Position numbers and translations under genes: made by a program. Shown here one piece after another: positions 11,452-22,220 of a stretch of DNA of 64,000 bases. The number at the start of each line of letters is the position of its first letter. Positions within the stretch are counted from its first letter, which is position 1. Under the pieces are notes generated by a model, which worked only from the letters and a program-made list of their open reading frames with translations, ran no database searches and was not told where the DNA came from. Origin of the DNA: Byssothecium circinans (lineage: Eukaryota; Ascomycota; Dothideomycetes; Pleosporales; Massarinaceae); the NCBI GenBank assembly GCA_010015675.1, contig ML976979.1:1595206-1659205 (forward strand), given 5' to 3'.

Positions 11452-13053
11452 GTATTCATCTGAAGTAGAAACGAAGGTCTAGAACTCGGATCGTTGAGTG
11501 GTTGGTCGTGAACGGACGTGCAACGAAAAGCCGAGTCAAAAACTTTCCAGATTATGTCCCCATACTTAAACTATCCGCTAGTGTGCCGGATCGTCCACCG
11601 GTTTCACCCCATGCAATCGTGGACCCATCGTGAAAATCACCTCCCTCGTGATGATTGGCTGCCCGTGATAGAAAAGTGAACGCCGATGGCTTTTCCGATG
11701 GGAAATTTGGGGTGGTTGTGTAACGCTAACGCGATTAGGCATGACTCGCTTATTAATGCGGTGAGTGTTGGGTGAATTTACATTCTTGGTAATATTGCCC
11801 TTCTCCCGTGGATCCTTTGAGCTCCATTATTTTGGTGTAGAGGGGTCAAACATTGGTCAGCTTTTGTTAATCGGTGAGTGTGCCCGGATATGGTGAGACT
11901 AAACTACAATCGGCGAACGGAATTCGGAAAAGATTTTGGGGAGGCGGCTGAATGGTAACAATTCATTGTCGCTAACCAAGGCGTACGTCTAACAGAGCAA
12001 GCAGGAAAATAGCACCTGCAACTCTCTTTCACTCCTGCGGCCTATAACTATGTTTTACGCCAAAAGACTTTCGATGAGCAAAGACATACTGTATCAAACT
12101 GCAAGTACCACCTGCGCAAAGCATGTTTAAGTTCATAGAGTTAATCAAACCCATAAAATTGAGCTTTCCATGCAAGCTATGATTGTCCGTTTCCATGTCT
12201 GAAAACCAGGGGAGAAGGCTATCGAACAAATCTGTTCCCAGTTAAAGTACTTGACCCCTTTCTGCATTCCCCAACAACGCCCCAGCAAGTGTCTAGTTGG
12301 TAGTGAATAATGCATACCGATTCCCTTACTGAAAGATGTGATTGCAACGCCCTTGAGACCCCTCTTCAGCGGACTCCTCTGGTGTCTTGTCCTTGACTTG
12401 GCCCTATCGTAGCCTTTTCCTTATACAAATGTGAGTTCAGGCGATAGACTGTGACACATCTGACTACATGTGAATGAAGATCTTATTCTTATGTTGAAGT
12501 GTAAATAGTCTCGTAGCATGTTATGAAATTTCTTGTCACTCTTTTGGCTAAGAATTAGCTCCAACCTGGCAATGTTCTACAACATAACTTACTATGAACC
12601 TCTAAGCCAGCAGCACGTTTTCAATTGTTATCACCCTGATGGAAGAAGTCACCAATGCCAAAATTTTGTTCGTTGTCCCGTCAGACAGTAAGAATTGAAG
12701 CATCGTCGTGATAACCGCTTCGATGAGATCGGGGTGTTGATCTTGTTCTTTGGAATCTTCAACCACGGCGATACACCACACAAATGACCAGAAAAAAATG
12801 AGTCAGGCGGGAAGAATGCACTCAGTGATTCTATTGGCGGAAAATCTCGTACTGTGCTTGCTTCTACAGTACGTACCCCACCCAGGCAGCTACTGCGCCA
12901 GCCCAACAACTCCGTGTCCATGCTAGTAATCTATCGACATGGTCCTCAACACGCAAATTAGCTTGGCATACGGTGAAAAGATCAATTTTTTCATCGCGTG
13001 TAACTTCGATCGAAGCTGAACCGGTGACGAAGCTATGTATGTGTCTATCTCAA
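11452..13053. other. intergenic, no gene recognised
   Basis: About 1.6 kb, noticeably AT-rich from 11900 to 12700. Only short frames, none with a recognisable product. It separates the MFS transporter from the FAD-oxidase remnant. Confidence 0.45.
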
Positions 13054-13152
13054 CTACAAGTACTTAAAGCCAACCGCCTGCTTGCGAAAGACTCCGTGAG
13101 GATCATATTTGGCGGAAACCTTCTTAGCTGCTGCCTTGGCCTCTTTACCGTA
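13054..13152 (-). pseudogene. 3' stub of a FAD-linked oxidoreductase (BBE-type C-terminus)
   Basis: On the minus strand 32 codons read YGKEAKAAAKKVSAKYDPHG then VFRKQAVGFKYL and a stop. This is the usual end of fungal berberine-bridge-type FAD oxidases, which close with a KYDP-x-G-VF ... GGFK motif. Immediately upstream in the same frame is a stop (TGA near 13155-13157), and only 60 bp remain before the O-acyltransferase gene, so the rest of the enzyme is gone. I see this directly; the family assignment rests on about 30 residues. It may alternatively be a last exon whose other exons have decayed. Confidence 0.5.
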
Positions 13153-13215
13153 GCTTCAGTTTACACGGCTAAATTTGACACTGGCCCAACTTAATCCAGT
13201 AGTGCCAATACCATA

Positions 13216-14534
13216 TCAAACAGTCCACGCTATGATACCCCCAAGCGCCAGACAAGCGATCGCCTTACACCGCTCCGCATGTGACCCAAAAAGACTGAAT
13301 GGAATGGTAGAATCATCCAGCCCCTGATTCGCGCGCCACAACATTGGATACATATACGCGGGAACCGACCACACAAGAAAGGCCGCAACCCACAAGAACC
13401 CCGCGATCCTCGCCGCAGTGTTTGACAGCCTCAACCGGGAGGATGGAATAAGGAGGTGGTATGCTCTCAGCACGCTGTCTTCCACAATCATGCCCAAAGC
13501 TTGGACCAAGAAGAAACGGAGGGCCCCCGAGTCGTGGAACGAAACACCAGATGCGATATCGTCTACCAGATGCATGATGCCCGAGCTCATGAAAGCAATG
13601 AGAATCCGGGTGTTTTGAGCGAACTTGGTACCACGGGGTAGCCCGAACAGCACGTGAGTTGAGTAGTGTGCGATAGACGAGAATTTCCGGGAGTTGGTCT
13701 GATGCCAGAAAACACTATCATAGCGTTAGCATGGAGGCGGCATAGGGAGAGGATGCTCGCTTACTCCCAGAATCTTCTCAGCGTGTAAGCCTCGCCAGCC
13801 TCGCCATAAAACGGAGGCCACTCAGAAGGTTCTGAGATTCCCGCGCGGACAGCCAAAAGGGCACAGATATGGTAGACGCCCCCCTGGACGCAATTGAGTC
13901 CAATACCGGCCGCCAGGACAGTGAAGGTGCGAATCGTCAGTTCTTCCGCAGTGACTTCCTGCAACCGCGTCAGGATCGGGATCTTTTCCAAAGTCAGAAA
14001 TTTGGCCGCGATGATGGGGTCGTTGTTAGAGTTGATGAAGTCCAACACGCAATACGATATCAGGATCGTAGTGAATGTTCGTCGAGCAAAGGCCCTGCGC
14101 TCTGTTGCGATGGCTGCGGGTGTGTTCCTGACTTCGTATCGGGTGCCGACGAATCGAAAAGTTGATGTGACTTTCATGCCGAAAATCAACCTCTCCCGTA
14201 TGGATTCTGTATCTTGTGGCCGGTAGTTTCTGGGAGCGTTGGCTGGAGAGGGATTGGGTCTCAGAAGGCCGCTAACTGGGGCGCCGTGTTTGAAACTCCA
14301 GCGGCTCAGTAGCGCTACGTCCAGGTAATGGTACAGGTAGGTAATGGAGTAGCCTCCTACAAGAGCTGCCCACGGAGTGCGCGTCATGTATGGCATACAG
14401 CCTGGGATGCATCGGTAGACGCAGAAAGTCATGAAAACGAACCCTGTTGGCCGGAGGACGGCGTATGGTGTCGAGAATCCAATCACCAACACCGTAAGAA
14501 TAATTTGAGTAACGAGATAAATAATAGGGTGCAT
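13216..14534 (-). CDS. wax-synthase-like membrane O-acyltransferase (MBOAT_2 / AusQ-like)
   Basis: Exon 1 ends at 13765 and exon 2 is 13714-13216; splicing gives TLRRFWDVFWHQTNSRKF, a hallmark of fungal wax-synthase-domain acetyltransferases, preceded by EWPPFYGEAGEAY. The probable active-site histidine lies in FMSSGIMHLVDD. From the ATG at 14534 (MHPIIYLVTQIIL) the protein has 422 residues and about seven to eight hydrophobic segments. An ATG at 14759 would add 75 residues, but that part reads as leader and family members begin with the first membrane helix. Relatives acetylate fungal terpenoids and meroterpenoids. Neighbouring MFS carrier and FAD-oxidase stub suggest a secondary-metabolism setting; that is inference. 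Confidence 0.8.
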
Positions 14535-14877
14535 TTTGGCAGCACTCCCTCTGTTGAGATACGGTTCTAAGCCCAGTATTGGCTCATGGCTTAACTTCAC
14601 GCAGTCACTTATACACCAGATCCTACGCCTCACTAGCCACATTATATGGCCAATCCCTGCTATATGGAGACAACTAATTGGTTCAACTAGGTAAAGCGGA
14701 TCAATTGCCGCTATTGGGTTTGATTCCAACCTTCTAACCTCACCTAGGGCGACCTGCATTACACTACACTTTGCAAGCCATTGATAAGTGAGAAATTGTG
14801 TTCAATTGGGAAAGTAAGAAAGGAACTCATACATGCACTCTAACTCGATCCCATACAGGTGTACGAAGCATGCCCAA

Positions 14878-17415
14878 CTACGACGACCCAACACCTTTCA
14901 AATACTCCTCATGGAGCTTCTTCTGCTTCTCCCACTCCTTCCTAAACTTCTTCGTCTTGCTCTTCGGCACATCCGCACCATCCCTGTCCTTGATCGGCAT
15001 CCCGTCCTCGTCCCAAGCGCTATACTCCTCCGTCCTGAACATATCCTTATGACTGAGTTTCGCCTGCTCCGCCAACCTTGCCTTCTTCTCCGCTTCCTCA
15101 CGCTCGCGCTTTTGCTTCGCTTCCAGCTTCTGGCGAGCGATGCCTTCCTTTTGCTCGCGGGCGGCACGGAGTTCGGCGTCAACGGGTCGGACCATGGCCG
15201 GAGCGTTCTCGCGGTCTTCGAGGTAGATGCCCAGATCCCAGAGATCGAGGTCACGCAACCGGTCGCAGAGAGCGAGGAAGTCCTTGGCGGGCGCTTTCTT
15301 TTCGGCGAGCCCTTTGACGTCCTCTTGGAAGGTGGAGAGAACTTGTGCGTATGGAACAGCGGCTGCATCTTGTTTCTGGGCTGGCTTGTCTTTGGAGAGG
15401 ATAGAGGTCAAGACTTCTTCCGACAAGTCGCCGGCTTTTGCATGCTCACGGATCTCATCGCGTTCGCGAGAGACAGCATACACAAACTCTTTAGCTTCGG
15501 TGGGAATGTCGATACCAGACCATCCTAAGCTGGAGTCGTTAACATCGACGGTACCGTCAAGACCAAAGATGCGGACGATCCGGGTGATCCAGCGCGCGAT
15601 CTCAAATGAAAGGCTGTCCGAAAGGTTCGCTTTGTCGGCCAAGTTGTACTCTGTGATTAGACCAGAGATAACACGCATAGCGGTAGGAGTGTCGAAAGAA
15701 TCTGCAAGTGCATTGTGCAGCTTCTCCTTCGCAGAGTCAAATAGCGTCTGTATCTGCGCATCTCCTGATCCTGAAGAAGCTGTATTGGGATGTACTTCGA
15801 GATCCCGGATCTTGTAGAAAAAGTTCGACACGTACGATTCCCAGGAAGAGGCCGCTTTTCGCATATCGTCAGTGATCTCAATCCCGTCATGCCAACCGCC
15901 AAGGAGAAAGACGACACGCAGCCCACGAGCGTCCCAGTCACCCCGGGCTATCACTTCGCGAATCGTTGTGAAGTTTTTGAGCGACTTTGACATCTTGCTG
16001 CCAGATATTGACAAGTGGCCCATGTGTAAGAAGTAATTGACCCATTGATGACCGCCCTCGTTTCCACTCTTGGCCCAGTAGGCTTCACTCTGTGCGAGTT
16101 CGTTGTCGTGGTGCGGAAAGCAGAGATCGATGCCTCCGGAATGAATATCCATCTGTTCGCCCAGAACATCGCTTGCCATGGCTGAGCACTCAATATGCCA
16201 TCCTGGTCGTCCAGGTCCCCATGGTGAATCCCACGCCGGCTCACCAGGCTTGCTTGCCTTCCATAGCGCAAAGTCCGCGTCAGATCGCTTCTCGTTCGAC
16301 TTTTTGGTCAAAGCGCCCTCTCCATCGGCTTGTAGATCCTTGTCGTTGCGATTCCAGGGCTCTAGTCGCGCGTAGTGGTTCTTGTCAACCATCTCAAACG
16401 CAGAGATGTCGAAGTAGACCGAGCCATCTGAAGTAGCATATGCGAATCCATTCGCAATGATTTTCTCCACAAAAGCTACAATATGGGGTCCAAATTCCGT
16501 CACACGCGTCGTGACATCGGGGTCCAGAACGTTCAGAGAGTGCATATCTTCGAAGAATCGATTCTCATACTTTTTTGTCAGAGTGGTGAAGATGCTGTGG
16601 TCGTTGGCATCAATGGAAGAGCCCTGTAGCGAATCGAGATATGGGAGCAAAACATCCTCGGCGCCAGCATAGAAGCTGTTAGCATCTTCTGCTGTGTCCT
16701 TTGCTGGCGCAAGGAGCGCCATTGCTGCTGTACCGGATGTCTTGAGGTGCATCTTGATCTTCGCCTCCTTATCCGAAGGAGGGCCAGTTTCGTCAAGGGC
16801 CTTGCCTGCAATCACGGCCGCATACTTCTCAGTCGATTCCTTGTTGAAGTCCTCCGGTTTGAGGTCAGGACTGAGAAGGGGTAGGTTCTTTCTAACGTAT
16901 GTGTCGAAAGCTTTGGTAGTCGTTTCCAGGACCTGTTGTGAGATTACGGGGTGCTTGGCCTTGAATTGGGCAAGCAAGTATTGCTGACGCCCTCGCAGGA
17001 TGATCTTGTCATCGACATCGGTGATGTTCTGGACAAACTTGAGTTGGAAGCCGAAATAGCCTGCCAAGATACGTCTCAAGATATCAATGCTGACATAGTT
17101 CCTCGCATGTCCAAGGTGGGCGTCATCGTACACGGTCGGTCCGCAGCTGTACCACTTGACCACCTTGCCTTCAGCGTCTATGGGGATGAAGTCGTTTTTG
17201 GTGCGGGTTAGGGAATTCCAGACTTTCAATTTGGCGGGAGCAGATGATTTGGGCGGCTCCCAGTGCGGCTGTGTGCGGGCCGGAGTAGCCATAGTGGCCC
17301 TCGAGATGTGTAGTAGCAAATTTGGTGTTCTGTAAACGGGCCTCGTTCGAGCAATGGGAAGTGGGGAGTATGTGGAAAGAGTTTGGCGAGATAAAGAGCG
17401 GAAGCGAAAGACCAT
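14878..17415 (-). CDS. CRS1: cysteinyl-tRNA synthetase
   Basis: Single exon, 845 residues from the ATG at 17415. It charges tRNA-Cys. Class I features: [18 protein letters not shown] near residue 90 (zinc-ligand Cys and HIGH-type HLGH), [18 protein letters not shown] and [13 protein letters not shown] (further zinc ligands), and KMSKS at residues 474-478. The C-terminal 200 residues include a charged coiled stretch rich in Lys/Glu/Arg ([20 protein letters not shown]) typical of eukaryotic CysRS. The first 41 residues are Arg/Ser-rich without acidic residues, like a mitochondrial presequence, and residue 42 is a second Met (17292, [11 protein letters not shown]). Two start sites could thus serve mitochondria and cytosol from one gene. 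Confidence 0.95.
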   Translation of the reverse strand: MVFRFRSLSRQTLSTYSPLPIARTRPVYRTPNLLLHISRATMATPARTQPHWEPPKSSAPAKLKVWNSLTRTKNDFIPIDAEGKVVKWYSCGPTVYDDAHLGHARNYVSIDILRRILAGYFGFQLKFVQNITDVDDKIILRGRQQYLLAQFKAKHPVISQQVLETTTKAFDTYVRKNLPLLSPDLKPEDFNKESTEKYAAVIAGKALDETGPPSDKEAKIKMHLKTSGTAAMALLAPAKDTAEDANSFYAGAEDVLLPYLDSLQGSSIDANDHSIFTTLTKKYENRFFEDMHSLNVLDPDVTTRVTEFGPHIVAFVEKIIANGFAYATSDGSVYFDISAFEMVDKNHYARLEPWNRNDKDLQADGEGALTKKSNEKRSDADFALWKASKPGEPAWDSPWGPGRPGWHIECSAMASDVLGEQMDIHSGGIDLCFPHHDNELAQSEAYWAKSGNEGGHQWVNYFLHMGHLSISGSKMSKSLKNFTTIREVIARGDWDARGLRVVFLLGGWHDGIEITDDMRKAASSWESYVSNFFYKIRDLEVHPNTASSGSGDAQIQTLFDSAKEKLHNALADSFDTPTAMRVISGLITEYNLADKANLSDSLSFEIARWITRIVRIFGLDGTVDVNDSSLGWSGIDIPTEAKEFVYAVSRERDEIREHAKAGDLSEEVLTSILSKDKPAQKQDAAAVPYAQVLSTFQEDVKGLAEKKAPAKDFLALCDRLRDLDLWDLGIYLEDRENAPAMVRPVDAELRAAREQKEGIARQKLEAKQKREREEAEKKARLAEQAKLSHKDMFRTEEYSAWDEDGMPIKDRDGADVPKSKTKKFRKEWEKQKKLHEEYLKGVGSS

Positions 17416-17848
17416 CAAGAGGCTGGCTGGACACGGAATCGGGAAGGAGTGACGGAAAATAACAAACAGGAGGGGAGAGTGAATGAGTCAGGCGGAGTCA
17501 GAGGACGTCGTATCACGTTGTCTGATGGACCCTGGGGGATGGTAGATTGCCTACCCCTGTCACCGGATGCCTTGGCGTCCTCGTGCGGGGCGGCACAGCA
17601 CTTGAGTTAGTACAGCAGCCGTACCGACCACAAAACCTCCATGACGGATCATCACAAACTCCAGCAAAGGGAGAACCTCTGCACCAGCCAAGGTATCCTT
17701 TCTTCTCCTGCTCCCAGCATTGTTGGTTTTGCTGCTAACGCTCTCCCAGAGGCCACAGACAATCGCGCCTTCGTCCTACCCGCACTTCCTCGCACCCCGA
17801 ACCTCAGCAACGAAGACGCACCTCCTACGAATCATTCTAGATCGGAAC

Positions 17849-18658
17849 ATGGATATGGAGCAGGAACCAGTAGACTCTGTCCCGTGTCCTGACATTCACT
17901 CCAGGAAGGATTTGTATGCACTTGGCGAAGGCGAGGTCATCGAGACAGGCGAGGTCATTTACTCCTACTTCGCCTACGTCGATGAAAAAGACGTCGCATG
18001 GGTCGGCCAGATGCCTGGAGTACGAAAGTACGACCTGACAGTGGAAATTCTCAAACGGGAGCTGAAACGGATCCCGGATGAGAAGATCTACCCGCTGCAC
18101 ACGTGGATGACCGTTGTGTCGGAAGCCGAGCGAAAGAACCTGTACATCAAACGCCCAAAGTTCACCAGGGTTAGTTATGAGCCTGAGGCCGAACTCATAC
18201 CGCGCATTGTCTTTGAGGAAGCCGCGACGTTAGAATTCCTCAATCAACATCCCCATCCAAATATCGTCAAGTATCACGGGTGCACGGTCAACCGCGGTCG
18301 TATTACCGGACTCGCCCTTGAAAAATATGACGTTATTTTGCAATATCGTTATGAAGATGTCCCACACGATCTCGACATTGCGGCTTGCATGGACGGCATA
18401 CGCGCTGGTGTAAAACACCTCCATTCCCTCGGATACGCACACAATGACCTCAACCCCATGAATATTGCCATCGATAAGGATGATAACCCTATCATACTGG
18501 ACTTTGGTTCTTCTCGAAAGTTTGGCGAGCAACTTCTCACTGGAGGCACATATGGCTGGGTAGATGAGGATTACACCACATCCGCCCAGCATCACGATGA
18601 ATCCGCCATGGACAAGATAGAAGCGTGGCTGAAGGAGGAAAAGCGCAAAAGAGCATAG
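17849..18658 (+). CDS. protein kinase-like protein, fungal-specific, degenerate N-lobe
   Basis: 269 residues from an ATG at 17849 (MDMEQEPVDS); the frame is open further upstream to 17720. The C-lobe is recognisable: HPHPNIVKYHGC, then a catalytic loop H198-N-D200-L-N-P-M-N, then D218-F-G. The HRD arginine and the following lysine are both replaced by Asn, while the catalytic Asp, the loop Asn and DFG are kept. I find no clear glycine loop and no obvious beta-3 lysine; the equivalent stretch is ELIPRIVFEEAATLEFL. The protein stops soon after a short activation segment (GGTYGWVDEDY), so the lower C-lobe is missing. Such short kinase-like proteins are common in filamentous fungi; activity is uncertain. 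Confidence 0.72.
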   Translation: MDMEQEPVDSVPCPDIHSRKDLYALGEGEVIETGEVIYSYFAYVDEKDVAWVGQMPGVRKYDLTVEILKRELKRIPDEKIYPLHTWMTVVSEAERKNLYIKRPKFTRVSYEPEAELIPRIVFEEAATLEFLNQHPHPNIVKYHGCTVNRGRITGLALEKYDVILQYRYEDVPHDLDIAACMDGIRAGVKHLHSLGYAHNDLNPMNIAIDKDDNPIILDFGSSRKFGEQLLTGGTYGWVDEDYTTSAQHHDESAMDKIEAWLKEEKRKRA

Positions 18659-19710
18659 GAGTGTTTTGGGGAAGGATGTATGTTGCTATATCCAACACAA
18701 GCTTGCCGCCTAGTCTCCCTCAACTTCCGCGTCCTCAGCGCAGCGCACACAACTCCAATTCGGCTCATGGTATGGGACATCAACTAGAGGGGGGACGAAT
18801 TATCAAACAAAGTAATTGTATTCCATTCTAGTAGCTAGCAAGTTGAGTGGCTGGTTACTCACAATGTGCCACGGCACAGTCCTCCCAGATGAGCGGGTTG
18901 GGAACCTCCATTCCAATCGTATCGTAGGCGTCATGTGTCTACGATGGCCTGTAGTCGTCGGAGTTGCGGCAATTGGTCCTGTGGCAGTCGTCTTTCTCCA
19001 TCACTGTTTGTGTGGTTCGTCGGCCCTGCGCGTCCACAGTGACAATGATCCTCGTGTAGAAAGCGCACCTTGCCCGATTTTAACAAGGATCGTGGAATAG
19101 AGCTCAGAGCTTACATTTTGGACAGGCTTGACAAGTCTTCAACGTTGGTTTCGATGTGGTTTCGATGTGGTCTTCGGTATTTGGCGTTATCTTCGATGTT
19201 CGATGTTGTGAGAGTAGAGTAGGAACTGTGCGGTCGAAATCGATGGTTCTGTCCAAGTAAGTTATCTACACCCAGACACCTTCTTATATATCCAAAGCCG
19301 AAGGGCACAGCCCTCTCTCTAGGCAACCGCTCCCAGAACTTTGAAGCGCAGCAGGTTCACATAGTATACCAGATGGCACACATGACTACCAACTTTGCGA
19401 ACATCATGACCCACGAAGATGCGCGCGACTCCCACCCTTCAGGCACCTGAGCTCGAGGTAAGACAAATCGAACTCTTCAGGCCAAACAGTGAGTAGCGGT
19501 CAGTGACCGGTTGGTAAGTACTAGTTGGCGTTGGAACTTGGCTCAAACAACTGGAAAGTCCTACCCAAAACACGTGCATGGATCTTTCCCACAACAGACT
19601 CCAAGCAGCCTCTTGATCAATCAATCCATGGCTTCCCAGGTATCCGCGCGGTACTAAGCTACAGGTTATACGGAGCGGAGTCGACTTCTATATCCCATGG
19701 TATATTCCAA
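18659..19710. other. intergenic with one unexplained minus-strand frame
   Basis: No supported gene. On the minus strand around 18910-19065 a frame reads RIIVTVDAQGRRTTQTVMEK and continues with a Cys-containing segment before a stop; it has no start in reach. The rest shows only short frames. Confidence 0.4.
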
Positions 19711-19965
19711 TCACAATTCCTTCGGTAAGAAGCTACCCGTTCCAGCCTGTAGAGCATGATCGACTTGTGTGGGAATACACGCATAGGTTTCACCAGGCTT
19801 GCCAACTCGGTGAGACATTTTTTTTTTGACGAGTGGTGGTGAACTCAGGCCGTGAAAAGGCCTTGCAATTGCGGCATAGCAGGGTGGCGCCTGGCCCCAA
19901 TGCGGCACGGAAGGGTCACGGAGCGTAGAATGATTGCCTAAGGGCGATTTGCACAGCTCACGCAT
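19711..19965 (-). pseudogene. degenerate paralogue of the small gene at 21412-22031
   Basis: An 84-codon frame contains PPCYAAIARPFHG and later VGKPGETYACIPTQVDHAL, matching RPCYAATARAFHN and VGDPGEAYVCIPPEVGYAL in the gene at 21412-22031. Between these blocks this copy is shorter and carries a run of 10 A (minus strand), where the other has about 12 extra codons. The frame ends soon after the second block, before the part matching the second exon. I read this as a truncated, decayed copy, though a short functional gene cannot be excluded. Family unknown. Confidence 0.5.
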
Positions 19966-20572
19966 TTCACGATGCTAAATCTATTGAGCATAGCTTGGCG
20001 GGTATTGCATGTACAGGGAGTTTGGTAGAGGAGACGCAGTTCGAAAAGCCGTCAAGGTCAGGATCTTGCGAATTTTTTCTTTTTTGGGGGGGGAACGTTA
20101 GAAGTGCAGATGGGAAAAGTGCTACTGCGATACAGTTTTGGATACGCTCGAGTGCTTTGTATGGGAGTTTGCTGGTTTGAATCAACCTTGGAAGGACCAA
20201 GACTGGCTGACGGTTGATGCCGAATTGATTCCGGAGTGTCGTCTGCCTAGGGCTGCCAGAAGTCTCCAGGGGCCCAGGGCTCCCGTGGAGCAAAAGTCAG
20301 CACAATCAAATATGTACCACCTTTCAAACGGCGATCAGTTTGCAAGGACTGGCTAGCGTTGGCTCAAAGTGACTATCTTAAAACAGACACAGCCTCGCGG
20401 TCAGTCAGTCGGCTGCATGGCGGTCGAGGCAACCGCGCGGCACTGAGCCGCAAAACCAAATGTGGTGATGAACGGACTGCTGTGAATTCAACTTGCAATC
20501 TCATTCAACACCTTTTCCCATCCCCTCAATAAGAAGCTATTTATCTCAGCCTCCGCATTACAACACTCCGCA
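19966..20572. other. intergenic upstream of the Doc-type gene
   Basis: Contains a T-rich/G-run segment (about 20077-20095) and no supported coding frame. The 80 bp before the next gene look like a fungal leader. Confidence 0.4.
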
Positions 20573-21153
20573 ATGCAACGCTATCGATTCCAAATCCACT
20601 TCCAGTGAGTGCTCAAGTATTGATAAGAAGCTACTTAATGCCACTGTGCTAATGGGTGTGCAGTCCTCCACAACTCCATCAACCCGACACCGTTTCGACC
20701 AAGGCCTCTGCAGTTAAGAAGTTCCGCTTCCTCACCGCTGCTCAGGTCAAGCGTCTTCATGGCACCTTGATCGCGGACGCCCAGCCCACGCAGCCGTCTC
20801 TGTTGGAATCGGCAGTCCAGTCGCCTATGAACACCAAGTACTACAACAACCAACAGAACCTGTTCCAGCTTGCAGCAAGCCTCTCGGAGAAAATCATGAA
20901 GAATCACGCCTACCAAGACGGAAACAAACGCACTGCGCTTGTGGCTGCAGACATGTTCTTAAAGATGAACGGGTACAAACTTCAGCAGACGCCCTTGCAG
21001 CCTGATCAGAACCTGGAAAACGCCCATGTTGCGGTGTGTACGAATGCGTGGACAGCTGAGGATCTGGGTCGATTCTACGAGCAAAAGGCTACCGCGATTG
21101 AGGAGTGGACTCCGGAGGTTATGGCGTACAGAAATGAAGCTATCGAATATTGA
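20573..21153 (+). CDS. Fic/DOC family protein, Doc-type motif
   Basis: A 32-bp first exon (20573-20604) encoding MQRYRFQIHF and a second exon 20664-21153 give 173 residues. The core motif is H92-A-Y-Q-D-G-N-K-R followed by TALVAADMFLKMNGYKL; upstream FLTAAQVKRLHGTLI and LLESAVQSPMN match the Doc layout (short all-helical Fic fold). The lysine in GNKR is the Doc variant rather than the GNGR of AMP-transferring Fic enzymes; the phage P1 Doc with this variant phosphorylates EF-Tu. Target and activity in a fungus are unknown, and no antitoxin partner is recognisable next door. The usual motif Phe is Tyr here. The presence of an intron argues that it is a resident gene. It lies between two related copies of an unknown small gene. 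Confidence 0.85.
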
Positions 21154-21411
21154 GCGTTGGTCGATGATGTATTTTCTTCAGGTTGATTAGGACCCTCTTT
21201 AGGTAGCTGCTTCGGACTGAAGCCTGACTCTCTCTTAGCAAAATCCGTCTTTCCAAATTAAGATCCTACTTCGAATGTTACGGCGACAATAGTACGTGTG
21301 ACAGAATGAGAACCACAATGCTGTATTGACACCCGGCGCTATTGTAACCATACCCACCCGTTAACAATCACATATCCTTTAACCTATCAAGCGAATCTCC
21401 GATTTCTGGTA

Positions 21412-22031
21412 TTATTGTACTGGCAAGTTCCGCGAACTCCGCTGCTTTCTGTTAGCAAGCACCAAATAAGGGTGAAAGGGCGTGGACAAGGCACCATCTG
21501 GAGTTCCATTTAATGCGATTGTGTGCATCACGCCGTAGAGATACAACGTTGCTGGACTCGAATTCGCCGCAGACTGTCGGGGAAGCGCTTGAGGGACCAC
21601 TAGGCGGGGACAGCTGGGCGATGAGTCTGCAGATTGGAATATCAGCAACCCAACCAGAGAGCAGGCCAGAGTGACCATTTACCTAGGGAAAAATGTTGGG
21701 TATCGTGAAAGTAGCTCAATGGAAACCTGTCTGAGCGCTTGGGGGGAGCTGACGAGCTATTAGAGAGGCGGCTAGCGGCCCGCAGAGCGTAGCCAACTTC
21801 TGGAGGAATGCACACGTAGGCTTCCCCGGGGTCGCCAACTCGGATAGAGATTTCTTTTGTCACAGGTGCGCCTTCTGGCCCCAGGTTGGTGAACTGGGCC
21901 GTCGCGTTGTGAAAAGCTCTCGCAGTTGCGGCGTAGCAGGGTCGCCCAATTCCGAATTGGGCTCGGAAGGATCGAGGAGCACAAAAGGGTCTTTTAATAG
22001 CGATATGTATATGTACAGCCTGCGCGTTCAT
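21412..22031 (-). CDS. uncharacterised small protein, paralogue of the 19711-19965 fragment
   Basis: Proposed exons 22031-21683 and 21626-21412 around a 56-bp intron (GTAAAT...TGCAG) give 187 residues. The central part, RPCYAATARAFHN ... VGDPGEAYVCIPPEVGYAL, recurs in the degenerate copy on the other side of the Doc-type gene, which supports real coding. No domain, signal peptide or membrane helix is evident at the chosen start. The second exon reads DSSPSCPRLVVPQALPRQ and then TLYLYGVMHTIALNGTPDG. The intron is plausible but unproven; unspliced, the first exon would end after WLGC at 21642. It is divergent from TRM61. Function unknown. Confidence 0.5.
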
Positions 22032-22220
22032 GGTGCTAGATCGATCGAATGTGGCTTGTGGGGAAATGCAGATGCAGGAGTGGAGGATCGTTGTATGCCG
22101 GATGGATTCCGGATCGTGGCTTATCTCTCATCTAGCGCGGCGCTCGGACCAAGATGACCCGGGAAGCTACCACCGCTCTGCAGTTACCTCACGGTTCCTT
22201 CGCGCCTTCCCCACGCTTCA

